Shown one piece after another: positions 38,686 to 48,143 of a stretch of 64,000 bases of DNA. Position numbers and translations under genes: made by a program. Below the pieces are notes generated by a model that ran no database searches, had not been told where the DNA came from, and worked only from the letters and a program-made list of their open reading frames with translations. Within the stretch, counting starts at the first letter, position 1. Each line of letters opens with the position of its first letter. Origin of the DNA: Sphingomonadaceae bacterium (GTDB taxonomy: Bacteria; Pseudomonadota; Alphaproteobacteria; Sphingomonadales; Sphingomonadaceae); contig JADZEQ010000005.1 of the NCBI GenBank assembly GCA_020850455.1, positions 656,873 through 720,872 of the forward strand, written 5' to 3'.

Positions 38686-41600
38686 ATGAAAATCAATTGG
38701 CTAAAATTGCTGATTGGCGCGACCGCCGGGGGTGCAGCATCGCTGTTGCCCGCGATTGGCCACGCGCGGGAAATCAGCAATACGGCCGAGGCGTCTTGGG
38801 GCAATGCCGGTGCAGTGCGCACCGTCCGCTCCAACACGGTGCTGCTGGAGGTGGAAACACCGACCCCGCCGATTGACGCCAAAATCTATGCTATTCAGCC
38901 ACCCGGCACGCCGGGGATCGGCAGCTTTATCGATTCGAGCGGCTGCGGCACCGGCGGCCAGGGCGTGTTCGGCACCGGTTCGGGCGGTGCATCGCCGGGC
39001 GGCGGCGCGGTTTCGCTCAACCCATCCAACCAATTTACCGCCGGTCAGCCGGTGGCGTTCGGCATATCCTCCGCCGCCGACAATCTCAGCCCGACGGTGC
39101 GCGATACGCTGGCGGTCACTATCCGCACCGCCAATGGCGATGAAGAATCGCTGATTCTGCGCGAAGATTCGGTGAATAGCGGCTTTTTCGTCGGTTACCT
39201 CGCGACGATAAAGATTCCCCCCCCGCTGGTGCAGCATGATTGCCGCCTGTCGGTGTCCCCCGGCGGGTCGATTGCGGTCAATTTGTTCCGAAATGGGACA
39301 GGAACGCCGATGGCCACCGCGCAGGTGAGCTTTTTGGTCGATCCCTTTGGCATTGTTTTTGACAGCGGCGATGGCACGCCTGTTTCGGGCGTGCGCGTGA
39401 CGCTGATTAACGCCGACACCGGCCTTCCGGCGGCAGTTTTCGGCGATGATGGGGTGTCGTCATACCCCAGTAGCATGGTGACCGGCTCTAGCGTCACCGA
39501 TTCGGGCGGAACGGTGTATAATTTCCCAACCGGGGATTATCGCTTTCCATTTGTTGCGCCCGGCAATTATAGGCTGCGCGTTGAGCCCAATGATCCCTAT
39601 CATTGGCCGTCGACCGCCACCCCTGCCGAGCTGGCGCCGTTCCGGCGACCCGACAATGGCCAGCCTTATTCGATTGCCGATGCAAGCTATGGCGCGGTTT
39701 TCCGCCTGATGACCCCTGCCCCGGTGCGGATCGATATTCCCATCGACCGCCCCACAGAAGCGCTGATTTTGACCAAAACGGCGAGCGCGGCAGAGGCTTT
39801 GCCCGGCGGGGTGCTGCAATATCACATCCGGCTGCGCAATGGCGATGCGCGGCGAAGTACCGGCACCATCACATTGCGCGACGATTTGCCGCGCGCGCTG
39901 CGTTTGCGGCGCGACAGCGTGCGTTTGAACGGCGCGTCGATTGCCGCGATGGTCGCGGCGGACGGGCGCAGCTTCACCCTGAACCTGCCGGGGCTAGCCC
40001 CGGCGGCAGAGGCTTTGATCACCTACCTCGCCGAAGTGCGGCCTGATGCGGCACCGGGCGATGCGCTCAACATCGCCAGTGCGCGCGATTCGCGCGGCAC
40101 CATATCCAACACGTCCGACGCTAATGTACGGATTAGGCGGGATATTTTGGGCGAGCGTATGACAATCGTCGGCCGTGTCACCGGTGGTGGCTGCGCGGCC
40201 AATCCTGCCGAAGCCCCCGGCTTGGCGGGCGTGCGCGTGCTGATGGAGGATGGGCGATTTGCCGTCACCGACAGCGACGGGCGTTACCATTTCGAAGGGG
40301 TGCAACCGGGCACCCATGTCGTCCAGATTGACCCATCCACCCTGCCCGCGGGCCAAGTCGCGGTCGATTGCGCGCGCAATGTCGAAAGCGCGGGCAACCC
40401 GATTTCCCGCTTTGCCGAGGGGCGCGGGGGCCAGTTAATCCGCGCCGATTTCCGTGCGGCACCCGTCACATCGGCCGAAGTGCCCGCCGATGCGCCGATG
40501 CCGAGCGTGCCGGCAATCGCCGCCCCGCCCCGGCCTGAAGTCGCCAGCGATGTCCATGCCGCAGGCGGCGATATCGACTTTTTTGCCGGGCGCAGTGCCG
40601 GAATTTCGTGGGTTTTCCCCGACGAACATCATAATCCACGCACCCCGGCGATCCGCATCGCCATCCAGCATTTGCCGGGCCAGAGCGTTCAGTTGACGCT
40701 GAATGGCAATCCGGTTGACCCGCTGAACTATGACGGGGCGAGCGCATCGCCCGACGGCAGTTTCCGCATCAGCGTGTGGCGCGGCGTGGCGCTGCGCGAT
40801 GGCGATAATTTGTTCGTCGCGCGCGTGCGCAATGCAGATGGCAGCGAAGCCGCCCAGATCGAACGTCATGTTGCGCTGTCGGGCGGGGCGATGCGCGCCA
40901 CCATCATCCCCGAACGCAGCCTGTTGATTGCCGATGGTCTGCACCGCCCCATTGTCGCGGTGCGGCTGACCGACCGTTATGGCCGCCCGGTGCGCCAAGG
41001 GGTGGTCGGTGATTTTTCGGTCGATGCCCCGCATCGCGCGGCGGTGGAGGCGGATGCCGAACAGGAACGGCAATTATCCGGCCTTGAAAGCCGCCCGACG
41101 ACATGGCGCGTCGCGGGGGATGATGGCGTTGCCTATATCGAATTGCAGCCGACATCGACGTCGGGGACCGCCCGGCTCAACTTCACCTTCCGTAACGATC
41201 AGGTGACGCGCGCGCAGACGCTCGACGTCTGGCTCAACCCGGGGGATCGCCCATGGACCATCGTTGGTTTTGCGGCGGGCACCTTGGGCTACAACACGCT
41301 CGACGCGCATATGGAAAGCGTGGCGGAGGATCTGCCCGGCGACAATGTTGATGGGCGCATCGCGCTTTATGCCAAGGGCCGGATTCTTGGCCAATGGCTG
41401 ATGACGCTCGCCTATGACAGCGACCGGGAACGCGACGATAGCCGCTTTGGCGGGGTGATTGATCCGCGCGCTTATTACACCATCTTTGCCGACCGCAGCG
41501 ACAATGGCTTTGACGCGGCGAGCGTGCGCAACCTGTATGTCCGCCTTGAACGGCCGCAATTCCACGCGCTGTTCGGGGATTTTGAAACCGGGCTCAACGA

Positions 41601-43812
41601 CACGCAACTGGCGCGGTACCAGCGCGCGCTGAACGGTGGGCGCGCCGAATATAATGATGGCAATCTGGCGCTGACCGCCTTTGTCGCCGACACCCCCTAT
41701 CGCCACAGCCGCGAAGAGTTTCAAGGCAATGGCCTGTCTGGCCCCTATCAATTGCGCGCCCGCGACATTTTGGCCAATTCCGAACGGGTGACGATAGAGG
41801 TGCGGGACCGGTTGCGCAGCGACATCATCCTGTCGAGTGAGGTGCTGACCCGCCACATCGATTATGACATTGATTATTTCGCCGGCACCATCCGCTTTCG
41901 CCAGCCGATCCTCAGCCGCGATAATGACATGAACCCGCGCTTCATCGTCACCGATTATGAGGTGGACGGGGTGGGCAGCCGCGTGCTCAACGCGGGTGGC
42001 CGCGCGGCATGGACCAATGATGCAGGTTCGGTGCGCATCGGCGCGACCTTCATCCATGATGAAACCGACAGCGTCACCAACAATCTCGGCGGGGTCGATG
42101 TGCGGCTGCGTCCCAATGACAATACCGAAATCCGCGCCGAATATGCGATCAGCAATGATGATCGCCCCGGCACCGGCACGCCGCACGGTTGGTTGGTCGA
42201 GGTGGAGCATCATAGCGCCGACATCGACCTGCTCGCCTACGCCCGCGAACGGCAATCGGGCTTTGGGGTTGGCCAATTATCGGCATCGGGCGACAGCAGC
42301 CGCCGGGTCGGCTTTGATGCCACATGGCGCTTTGCCCGCGACATGTCGCTGCTCGCCTCCGCCTGGCAGGAAGATTATATGTTGACCGGCGCGCGCCGCC
42401 GTGCGGGCCGCCTGCTCGGCGAATGGCGCTCGCTCGACACCAGCCTGCGTGTCGGCATCACCCATGCTGATGATCGTTTGTCGGACGGCAGCCGCAACGA
42501 CAGCAATATCCTGCAACTCGGTGCGTCGCAGCGGCTGTTCGGTCAAAAGCTCGAATTGTCGGCGCAGAGCGAATTTGCCTTGAGCGGCGATGATGCGAGC
42601 ATCGATTTCCCGGCCCGCCACAGCCTGTCGGCGCGCATCAATCTGATCGACGGGGTGGCGCTGATCGGCAGCTATGAGCTGGCCGATGGGTCGAGCATCA
42701 AGACGCGCACGGGCCGCATCGGCTTTGACGTGACACCGTGGGCGGGTGGGCGCATCAACCTTTCCGGCGCGTCGCAGAATCTCGGCGAATATGGGCCGCG
42801 CAGCTTTGCCGCTTATGGCCTGTCGCAATCGCTGCAATTGTCCGACAAGATTTCGGTCGATGTCAGCATCGATGGCCAGCGCACGCTGGGCGGGGTGCGC
42901 TTTATCGACATTATGAACCCCGCGCACCCGATTGCCTCTGGCGGCCTGCTCGACGGCATGGGGACGATTGTTGAAGATTTCCTCGCCATATCGACCGGCG
43001 CGACGTTCCGCACCGATGATTGGTCGGTGGCGCTGCGCGGTGAATGGCGCGACGGCGAAGTGACCGACCGGCGCGGGGTGACGCTGGGCGCCATCCGCCG
43101 GATAAGGGATGGTGTGGCGCTCGGCGGGCTGGGCAGCTGGACCCGCGCGATCAGCGAAACCGGGGTAGCGAGCGAAACCGCGCAGGGCGAACTCAGCTTT
43201 GCCTATCGCCCCGCCGACAGCCGTTGGGCGCTGCTCAACAAGCTCGAATTTGCTTATGACGAGGTGACGGGCGCGGTGTTGGGCGCACCGGGGCCGATTG
43301 GCGGGCCGGTGCTCAACGTGTCGGGCGATGTCCGTTCGCGCCGGGTAATGAACAGCCTTGCAATCAATTACAGCCCGCTCGGCAATGATGGTGAGGGGGC
43401 GCGGGCGCAATTGATGGGCGGTGGTGCGCGCTGGCACGAACAGGGCGAATATGCGCTGTTCTGGGGCGTGCGCTATGCCAGCGAACGCTATGGGCCGGAT
43501 GATGTTGCCGGTTGGTCGACCGTCATCGGCGGCGATGCCCGCTTTGATGTCAGCCGGCATGTCGCCATCGGCCTGTCGGGCAATTTCCGCATCGGTACCG
43601 ATGCGCGCGCGCGCAGCTGGTCGGCTGGCCCGCAAATTGTGCTGAGCCCGATGCAGGACGCCAACCTCATCATCGGCTATAATTTCAATGGCTATCGCGA
43701 CCGCGATTTCGAAGATGCACGCTATAGCCGCGAAGGTGCCTATGTCACCTTCCGCCTGAAATTTGACCAAACCAGCCTCAGCCGCCTGTTTGGTGGGGAC
43801 GGCGGCAATTAA
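38686..43812 (+). CDS. Giant exported DUF11/Ig-like protein with probable outer-membrane barrel
   Basis: 1708 residues. Signal peptide to about residue 27 (IGHA|RE), then the operon motif EISNTAEASW ... VRSNTVLL (29-53). Further along: a SdrD-B-like fold (about 222-300, VSGVRVTLINADTG ... GNYRLRVEP), a DUF11-like domain (about 358-480, ALPGGVLQYHIRLRNG ... RDDLP ... SVRLNG), and a second carboxypeptidase-regulatory-like fold (493-562, GLAGVRVLMEDG ... DSDGRYHFEGVQPGTHVV). Invasin/Ig-like domains span about 650-850. From about 855 there are roughly 850 residues of alternating amphipathic strands ending GAYVTFRLKFDQ, like an outer-membrane barrel. Codon use matches the host. Likely platform or anchor of the operon; function not established. 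Confidence 0.78.
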   Translation: MKINWLKLLIGATAGGAASLLPAIGHAREISNTAEASWGNAGAVRTVRSNTVLLEVETPTPPIDAKIYAIQPPGTPGIGSFIDSSGCGTGGQGVFGTGSGGASPGGGAVSLNPSNQFTAGQPVAFGISSAADNLSPTVRDTLAVTIRTANGDEESLILREDSVNSGFFVGYLATIKIPPPLVQHDCRLSVSPGGSIAVNLFRNGTGTPMATAQVSFLVDPFGIVFDSGDGTPVSGVRVTLINADTGLPAAVFGDDGVSSYPSSMVTGSSVTDSGGTVYNFPTGDYRFPFVAPGNYRLRVEPNDPYHWPSTATPAELAPFRRPDNGQPYSIADASYGAVFRLMTPAPVRIDIPIDRPTEALILTKTASAAEALPGGVLQYHIRLRNGDARRSTGTITLRDDLPRALRLRRDSVRLNGASIAAMVAADGRSFTLNLPGLAPAAEALITYLAEVRPDAAPGDALNIASARDSRGTISNTSDANVRIRRDILGERMTIVGRVTGGGCAANPAEAPGLAGVRVLMEDGRFAVTDSDGRYHFEGVQPGTHVVQIDPSTLPAGQVAVDCARNVESAGNPISRFAEGRGGQLIRADFRAAPVTSAEVPADAPMPSVPAIAAPPRPEVASDVHAAGGDIDFFAGRSAGISWVFPDEHHNPRTPAIRIAIQHLPGQSVQLTLNGNPVDPLNYDGASASPDGSFRISVWRGVALRDGDNLFVARVRNADGSEAAQIERHVALSGGAMRATIIPERSLLIADGLHRPIVAVRLTDRYGRPVRQGVVGDFSVDAPHRAAVEADAEQERQLSGLESRPTTWRVAGDDGVAYIELQPTSTSGTARLNFTFRNDQVTRAQTLDVWLNPGDRPWTIVGFAAGTLGYNTLDAHMESVAEDLPGDNVDGRIALYAKGRILGQWLMTLAYDSDRERDDSRFGGVIDPRAYYTIFADRSDNGFDAASVRNLYVRLERPQFHALFGDFETGLNDTQLARYQRALNGGRAEYNDGNLALTAFVADTPYRHSREEFQGNGLSGPYQLRARDILANSERVTIEVRDRLRSDIILSSEVLTRHIDYDIDYFAGTIRFRQPILSRDNDMNPRFIVTDYEVDGVGSRVLNAGGRAAWTNDAGSVRIGATFIHDETDSVTNNLGGVDVRLRPNDNTEIRAEYAISNDDRPGTGTPHGWLVEVEHHSADIDLLAYARERQSGFGVGQLSASGDSSRRVGFDATWRFARDMSLLASAWQEDYMLTGARRRAGRLLGEWRSLDTSLRVGITHADDRLSDGSRNDSNILQLGASQRLFGQKLELSAQSEFALSGDDASIDFPARHSLSARINLIDGVALIGSYELADGSSIKTRTGRIGFDVTPWAGGRINLSGASQNLGEYGPRSFAAYGLSQSLQLSDKISVDVSIDGQRTLGGVRFIDIMNPAHPIASGGLLDGMGTIVEDFLAISTGATFRTDDWSVALRGEWRDGEVTDRRGVTLGAIRRIRDGVALGGLGSWTRAISETGVASETAQGELSFAYRPADSRWALLNKLEFAYDEVTGAVLGAPGPIGGPVLNVSGDVRSRRVMNSLAINYSPLGNDGEGARAQLMGGGARWHEQGEYALFWGVRYASERYGPDDVAGWSTVIGGDARFDVSRHVAIGLSGNFRIGTDARARSWSAGPQIVLSPMQDANLIIGYNFNGYRDRDFEDARYSREGAYVTFRLKFDQTSLSRLFGGDGGN

Positions 43813-43936
43813 ACGCCGTCGCGGCGATCGCGCCGCGCCAAATTTCACGCCGCGTCGTCCAGCGCTTGACCGCAAGGCCGCATTTGCTAGGTTTTTGCGC
43901 CTATATTTCTGTCCCTTATCGATAAGGAATTGACCG

Positions 43937-44425
43937 ATGCGTCCCATCCTCACCGCCTGTTTACCGATGTTGTTGCTGGCGGCTTGCAACCAACCCGCCG
44001 AACAAAGCGTCGGGGCGGAGGGTGCAGGGCAAACATCGGCTCCAGCCACCGCCAACGCGGATGATTGGGCGGCGCTCAACCAAATGGTCGGGCAATATCC
44101 GGCAGAAAGCGGGCTGTTTGACCATAGCCCGATTGCCGCCCCCCTCGCCGCCTTATTGGGCGATAAGCTGGCGGTGCTCAAAACCAACAGCGCAACCGTC
44201 GCGCCGCTCCAGCGCGCGGGCAATATATTATATACGTCGGGCAACAAGGCGCATGCAGGGGGCAGCGACGCATTCTACCTGTTGGTCGACCCGAGCGCGC
44301 ATAAGATCGAAGTCGGTCTGTGGGAAGCGGGGCGGCTCAGCGTCTATAAAAGCCCCGGCGCCAATATCACCAAACCAACCGATATTCAGACCATGGTTTC
44401 CAATATGGCCAATGTGGCGGACTGA
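43937..44425 (+). CDS. Putative lipoprotein downstream of the giant gene
   Basis: 162 residues, unrecognised. Lipobox LLAAC (Cys about 18) follows a short hydrophobic signal, so the mature protein is lipid-anchored. It then has an Ala/Gly/Thr-rich linker and a globular region ([23 protein letters not shown] ... [21 protein letters not shown]). ATAAGGA precedes the ATG. The 124-base gap after the giant gene contains TTGACC at 43865-43870, a possible -35, so it may have its own promoter. It is convergent with the E2 gene. Any link to the preceding operon is uncertain. Confidence 0.65.
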   Translation: MRPILTACLPMLLLAACNQPAEQSVGAEGAGQTSAPATANADDWAALNQMVGQYPAESGLFDHSPIAAPLAALLGDKLAVLKTNSATVAPLQRAGNILYTSGNKAHAGGSDAFYLLVDPSAHKIEVGLWEAGRLSVYKSPGANITKPTDIQTMVSNMANVAD

Positions 44426-44452
44426 GGCGGGGAAAATATCCCCGCCGATCGC

Positions 44453-45733
44453 TTAATTGGCGAATAGCAGAACCGGCGTTTCGACCAGTTTCTTGAGCGC
44501 CTGAACAAAGCTTGCCGCGTCCCAGCCATCGACCACCCGATGGTCGCAGCTGATCGAAAAATTCATCAGCTTGGCGCGGCGCACCCGGTCACTATGCCCG
44601 TCAACGAACACCGGGCGCTCGACAATACGGTTGGGGCCGAGGATGGCGACTTCGGGCCGGTTGATGACCGGGGTTGTCGCCACCCCGCCAAGCGGGCCGA
44701 GCGAGGTGACAGTAATCGTCGAGCCCGACAATTCCTCCGACTTGGCTTTGCCGGTGCGCGCAGCCTCTGCCAAGCGGCTGATTTCACGCGCCAATTGCCA
44801 GACATTCTTGCTCTGCGCGTCGCGGATGACCGGCACCATCAACCCGGCATCGGTCTGGGTCGCCATCCCCAAATGCACCGCGCCATGGCGCGTCACCACC
44901 CCTGCTGCATCGTCAAAGCGCGCGTTGAGCATCGGGAATTGCGGCAGCGTGCGGCATATGGCGAGGATGAGGAAGGGGAGCATGGTGAGCTTGGGATTGT
45001 CGCCGCGATTGGCGTTCAAATCGGCGCGCATCGCCTCCAGCGCGGTAACCTCCATCTCCTCCACATAGGTGAAATGGGGGATGTTGCGCTTGGCGGCGGC
45101 CATATTGTCGGCAATGCGGCGGCGCAGGCCGATGACCTTTACCGCTTCATCGGCGCGGGCCACTCCGCCGGTCGCAAAGCCCCCTGCCCCATTATAGCGC
45201 AAATAGGCGTCGAGGTCGGCGTGGCGCACCCGCCCATCCTCCGACGGTTGCACCGCACCAAGCGCAATGCCCAAATCCTCTGCGCGCGCACGCACGGCGG
45301 GCGATGCCAAAATCCGCGCATGGACGGCGGGCGCACTATCCACCGGCGCGGGTGGCGGCGGGGCGACAGGTTCGGGGGCTGGCGGCGGTGTTTCAGCCGC
45401 AATTTCCAACTTTTCTTCTATTTCAACCACTTGGTTGACGTTTTCAGCGGGCGAAACGGATATGTCTTGGGCTATTTCAGGGGCATCGTCCCCCTCCACC
45501 TCCACCTCGATCAGCATCGATCCGATGGCGATGACATCGCCCACTTCACCCGCAATCTTGCGGACCACGCCGCTGACCGGCGATTCCATTTCGACCGTCG
45601 CCTTATCGGTCATCATATCGGCGACCGGCTGATCCTCAGTAATCACATCCCCAACCGCGACGTGCAGCGCGACAATCTCCGCCTCGGCAATGCCTTCGCC
45701 AATATCGGGCAAACGAAAGGTAAAGAGCGCCAT
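44453..45733 (-). CDS. bkdB: 2-oxoacid dehydrogenase E2 (branched-chain type) dihydrolipoamide acyltransferase
   Basis: 426 residues. A lipoyl domain (1-75) has the lipoylated lysine in MTDKATVEMES. A Pro/Glu linker follows, then a peripheral-subunit-binding domain (about 140-175, ILASPAVRARAEDLGI) and the catalytic domain with SISCDHRVVDGWDAASFV, whose HxxxDG motif is the active site. It is the core of the complex converting branched-chain 2-oxoacids to acyl-CoA. Branched-chain assignment rests on separate E1 alpha and beta genes upstream. No E3 gene lies in the window. Confidence 0.88.
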   Translation of the reverse strand: MALFTFRLPDIGEGIAEAEIVALHVAVGDVITEDQPVADMMTDKATVEMESPVSGVVRKIAGEVGDVIAIGSMLIEVEVEGDDAPEIAQDISVSPAENVNQVVEIEEKLEIAAETPPPAPEPVAPPPPAPVDSAPAVHARILASPAVRARAEDLGIALGAVQPSEDGRVRHADLDAYLRYNGAGGFATGGVARADEAVKVIGLRRRIADNMAAAKRNIPHFTYVEEMEVTALEAMRADLNANRGDNPKLTMLPFLILAICRTLPQFPMLNARFDDAAGVVTRHGAVHLGMATQTDAGLMVPVIRDAQSKNVWQLAREISRLAEAARTGKAKSEELSGSTITVTSLGPLGGVATTPVINRPEVAILGPNRIVERPVFVDGHSDRVRRAKLMNFSISCDHRVVDGWDAASFVQALKKLVETPVLLFAN

Positions 45734-45737
45734 CGCC

Positions 45738-46763
45738 TCAATCCTTCAATATATTTTCGAGCGCGGTGGCAATACGCACCGGCCCCGGGAAATAGGCCCA
45801 TTCCAGACTATGCGGATAGGGTGTGTCGAAACCGGTCACGCGCGCAATCGGCGCTTCGAGGTGGTAGAAACAGCGTTCCTGCACCTGCGCGGACAATTCT
45901 GCGCCAAAGCCCGACGTCCGCGTTGCCTCATGAATTATCATGCAACGGCCGGTCTTTTTGACCGACGCCTCAATCGTATCGAGGTCGAGCGGGACCAATG
46001 TGCGCAGGTCGATGATTTCCGCATCCACCCCGCAATCTGCCACCACCGTCTTGGCCACATGAACCATCGTGCCATAGGTGAGGATGGTCAGCGCCTCTCC
46101 CGCCCGCACCACATTGGCCTTGCCCAATTCTATACGATAATATCCCTCAGGCACCGCACTTTCGGGATGTTTCGACCATGGTTCGACCGGGCGGTCATAA
46201 TGGCCGGAAAATGGCCCGTTGTAGATGCGCTTGGGTTCGAAAAACAGCACTGGATCATTGTCTTCAATCGCGGCGATCAACAACCCTTTGGCATCATATG
46301 GCGATGACGGAATGATTGTTTTCATCCCCGACACATGGGTGAACATTGCCTCGGGCGACTGGCTATGCGTTTGCCCACCGAAAATGCCGCCACCAAAGGG
46401 GGAACGCACGGTCATGGGCGCGATGAAATCACCCGCAGACCGGTAACGCAGGCGCGCCGCCTCACTCACCAGTTGGTCGAGCGCGGGATATATATAATCG
46501 GCGAACTGGATTTCGGGTACCGGGCGCAATCCATATGCCCCCATGCCCACGGCTACGCCAATAATCCCGCATTCGGTGATCGGCGTATCAAAAACCCGCG
46601 TCTTGCCATGCTTTTTTTGCAGGCCCGCCGTGGCGCGAAACACCCCCCCGAAATAGCCGACATCTTCGCCCATCACGACAACATCCTTGTCGCGATCCAG
46701 CATGATCGACAGCGCATCGTTGATCGCTTCGATCATATTCATCGTCTTGGTCGTCGTTTCCAT
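45738..46763 (-). CDS. bkdA2: 2-oxoisovalerate dehydrogenase E1 beta subunit
   Basis: 341 residues. NMIEAINDALSIMLDRDKDVVVMGEDVGYFGGVFRAT, FADYIYPALDQLVSEAARLRYRS and FGGGIFGGQTHSQSPEAMFTHV are typical of branched-chain E1 beta. With the alpha subunit it forms the thiamine diphosphate-dependent decarboxylase. The ATG directly follows the E1 alpha stop with no spacer, and the E2 gene starts four bases after its stop, so the three are one transcript. Confidence 0.9.
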   Translation of the reverse strand: METTTKTMNMIEAINDALSIMLDRDKDVVVMGEDVGYFGGVFRATAGLQKKHGKTRVFDTPITECGIIGVAVGMGAYGLRPVPEIQFADYIYPALDQLVSEAARLRYRSAGDFIAPMTVRSPFGGGIFGGQTHSQSPEAMFTHVSGMKTIIPSSPYDAKGLLIAAIEDNDPVLFFEPKRIYNGPFSGHYDRPVEPWSKHPESAVPEGYYRIELGKANVVRAGEALTILTYGTMVHVAKTVVADCGVDAEIIDLRTLVPLDLDTIEASVKKTGRCMIIHEATRTSGFGAELSAQVQERCFYHLEAPIARVTGFDTPYPHSLEWAYFPGPVRIATALENILKD

Positions 46764-48059
46764 TCAATTCGGCTCCCATTCCGGGCCAAATTTTCGGCGT
46801 TGTTCCGCTATCATCTGGTCGCGCTGTTCCGCCAGATGGCCGGGCATATTCTCGAAAACATCTTCAAACATCGAATTAAAAGGCTGGTGCATGCCATGCC
46901 CCAATATGCCGTTCCGTTCGGCCGCCTTTTGCGTATCCTTGACCAATCTGTCCAATTCGCCGCGCAGCGCATCGCGCGCCGCATCGTCCCAATCGCCCTG
47001 CAGCTTCAAATGAGTATGCAGGCGTTCAACCGGGTCGCCCAATGGCCATGCCGCATATTCTTCGCGCGCACGATAACCGCTGGGGTCATCCGATGTGCTG
47101 TGCCCCTCTGCACGATAAGTGAAATGCTCGATCAGCGTCGGGCCACCGTTGGTACGTGCGCGATCCGCCGCCCATTGGGTTGCGGCATATACAGCCAGCG
47201 CGTCATTGCCATCGACGCGCAGGCCGGCAACGCCATAGCCGATCGCCCGCGCGGCAAAGGTGGTGCGTTCACCGCCGGCAAAGCCCGAAAAACTCGAAAT
47301 TGCCCATTGGTTGTTGACGACGTTAAAAATGACCGGCGCATTGTAAACAGCGGCAAAGGTCAGCGCGCTGTGGAAATCGCCCTCAGCCGTCGACCCTTCG
47401 CCGCACCAGACCGCCGAAATGCGATTATCCCCCTTGGAGGCCGACGCCATCGCCCAGCCGACCGCCTGCGGATATTGGGTTGCCAAATTGCCCGAAATGG
47501 AAAAAAACCCATGGTCTTTTGCCGAATACATGATCGGCAATTGGCGCCCCTTCAACGGGTCGGCCCGGTTCGAATAAATCTGATTCATCATGTCGATCAG
47601 CGGATAATCCCGCGCGATCAAAATGCCTTGCTGGCGATAGCTGGGAAAACACATATCGTCGCGGCCCAATGCCATGGTGGCAGCGATTGAAACCGCCTCT
47701 TCCCCCGTCGACTTCATGTAGAAACTGGTCTTGCCCTGTCGCTGGGCACGGAACATGCGGTCGTCAAAGGCGCGCACGAGCATCATGTAACGCAGCATGG
47801 CATGCAGCCGTTCGCGCGACAAATTGGGGTTCCAGCCGCCGTGCGCCTGCCCATCCAAATCAAGCACGCGCACAAGGCCATAGGCATGGCCATGTATATC
47901 GGCTGGTGCGACATGCACATCGGGGCGCGGCAAGCGGCCGACCGCGTCTATATCAACATTGGAAAAGTCAGCTGTATCGCCTGGGCGAAAGCGCGGTTCA
48001 GGCACATGCAGCCGCAACGGCGGCAAATTATTGCGGCCTTGATCGGGCAAATCCACCAT
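46764..48059 (-). CDS. bkdA1: 2-oxoisovalerate dehydrogenase E1 alpha subunit
   Basis: 431 residues. The thiamine diphosphate motif is GEGSTAEGDFHSALTFAAVYNAPVIFNVVNNQW. FYMKSTGEEAVSIAATMAL, YRQQGILIARDYPL and HFTYRAEGHSTSDDPSGYR (phosphorylation-loop region of the family) support branched-chain specificity. ATG at 48059 with GGAGAGCGAGAG upstream is chosen over a TTG at 48086. The leader (48060-48143) is markedly AT-rich and holds TATAAT on the minus strand at 48121-48116 and the palindrome AAGCGCTT at 48127-48134. Confidence 0.9.
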   Translation of the reverse strand: MVDLPDQGRNNLPPLRLHVPEPRFRPGDTADFSNVDIDAVGRLPRPDVHVAPADIHGHAYGLVRVLDLDGQAHGGWNPNLSRERLHAMLRYMMLVRAFDDRMFRAQRQGKTSFYMKSTGEEAVSIAATMALGRDDMCFPSYRQQGILIARDYPLIDMMNQIYSNRADPLKGRQLPIMYSAKDHGFFSISGNLATQYPQAVGWAMASASKGDNRISAVWCGEGSTAEGDFHSALTFAAVYNAPVIFNVVNNQWAISSFSGFAGGERTTFAARAIGYGVAGLRVDGNDALAVYAATQWAADRARTNGGPTLIEHFTYRAEGHSTSDDPSGYRAREEYAAWPLGDPVERLHTHLKLQGDWDDAARDALRGELDRLVKDTQKAAERNGILGHGMHQPFNSMFEDVFENMPGHLAEQRDQMIAEQRRKFGPEWEPN

Positions 48060-48143
48060 CTCTCTCGCTCTCCGCCACCCGGGCAAGTTGTCAAATATTA
48101 TTACGTTATCATGTTATTATATTTCAAAGCGCTTGGCAATCCA

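Noticed and set aside
43865-43900. TTGACC with a weak TAGGTT as promoter of the downstream lipoprotein
   Set aside because: The -10 match is poor and the pattern is too degenerate to list as a separate feature.
42277-44247. 656-codon open frame antisense to the giant gene
   Set aside because: Composition is typical of a GC-rich shadow, and it spans the end of one sense gene, an intergenic gap and part of the next.
46335-47690. 451-codon rightward frame over the E1 genes
   Set aside because: It covers parts of two well-supported minus-strand genes and encodes no recognisable motif.
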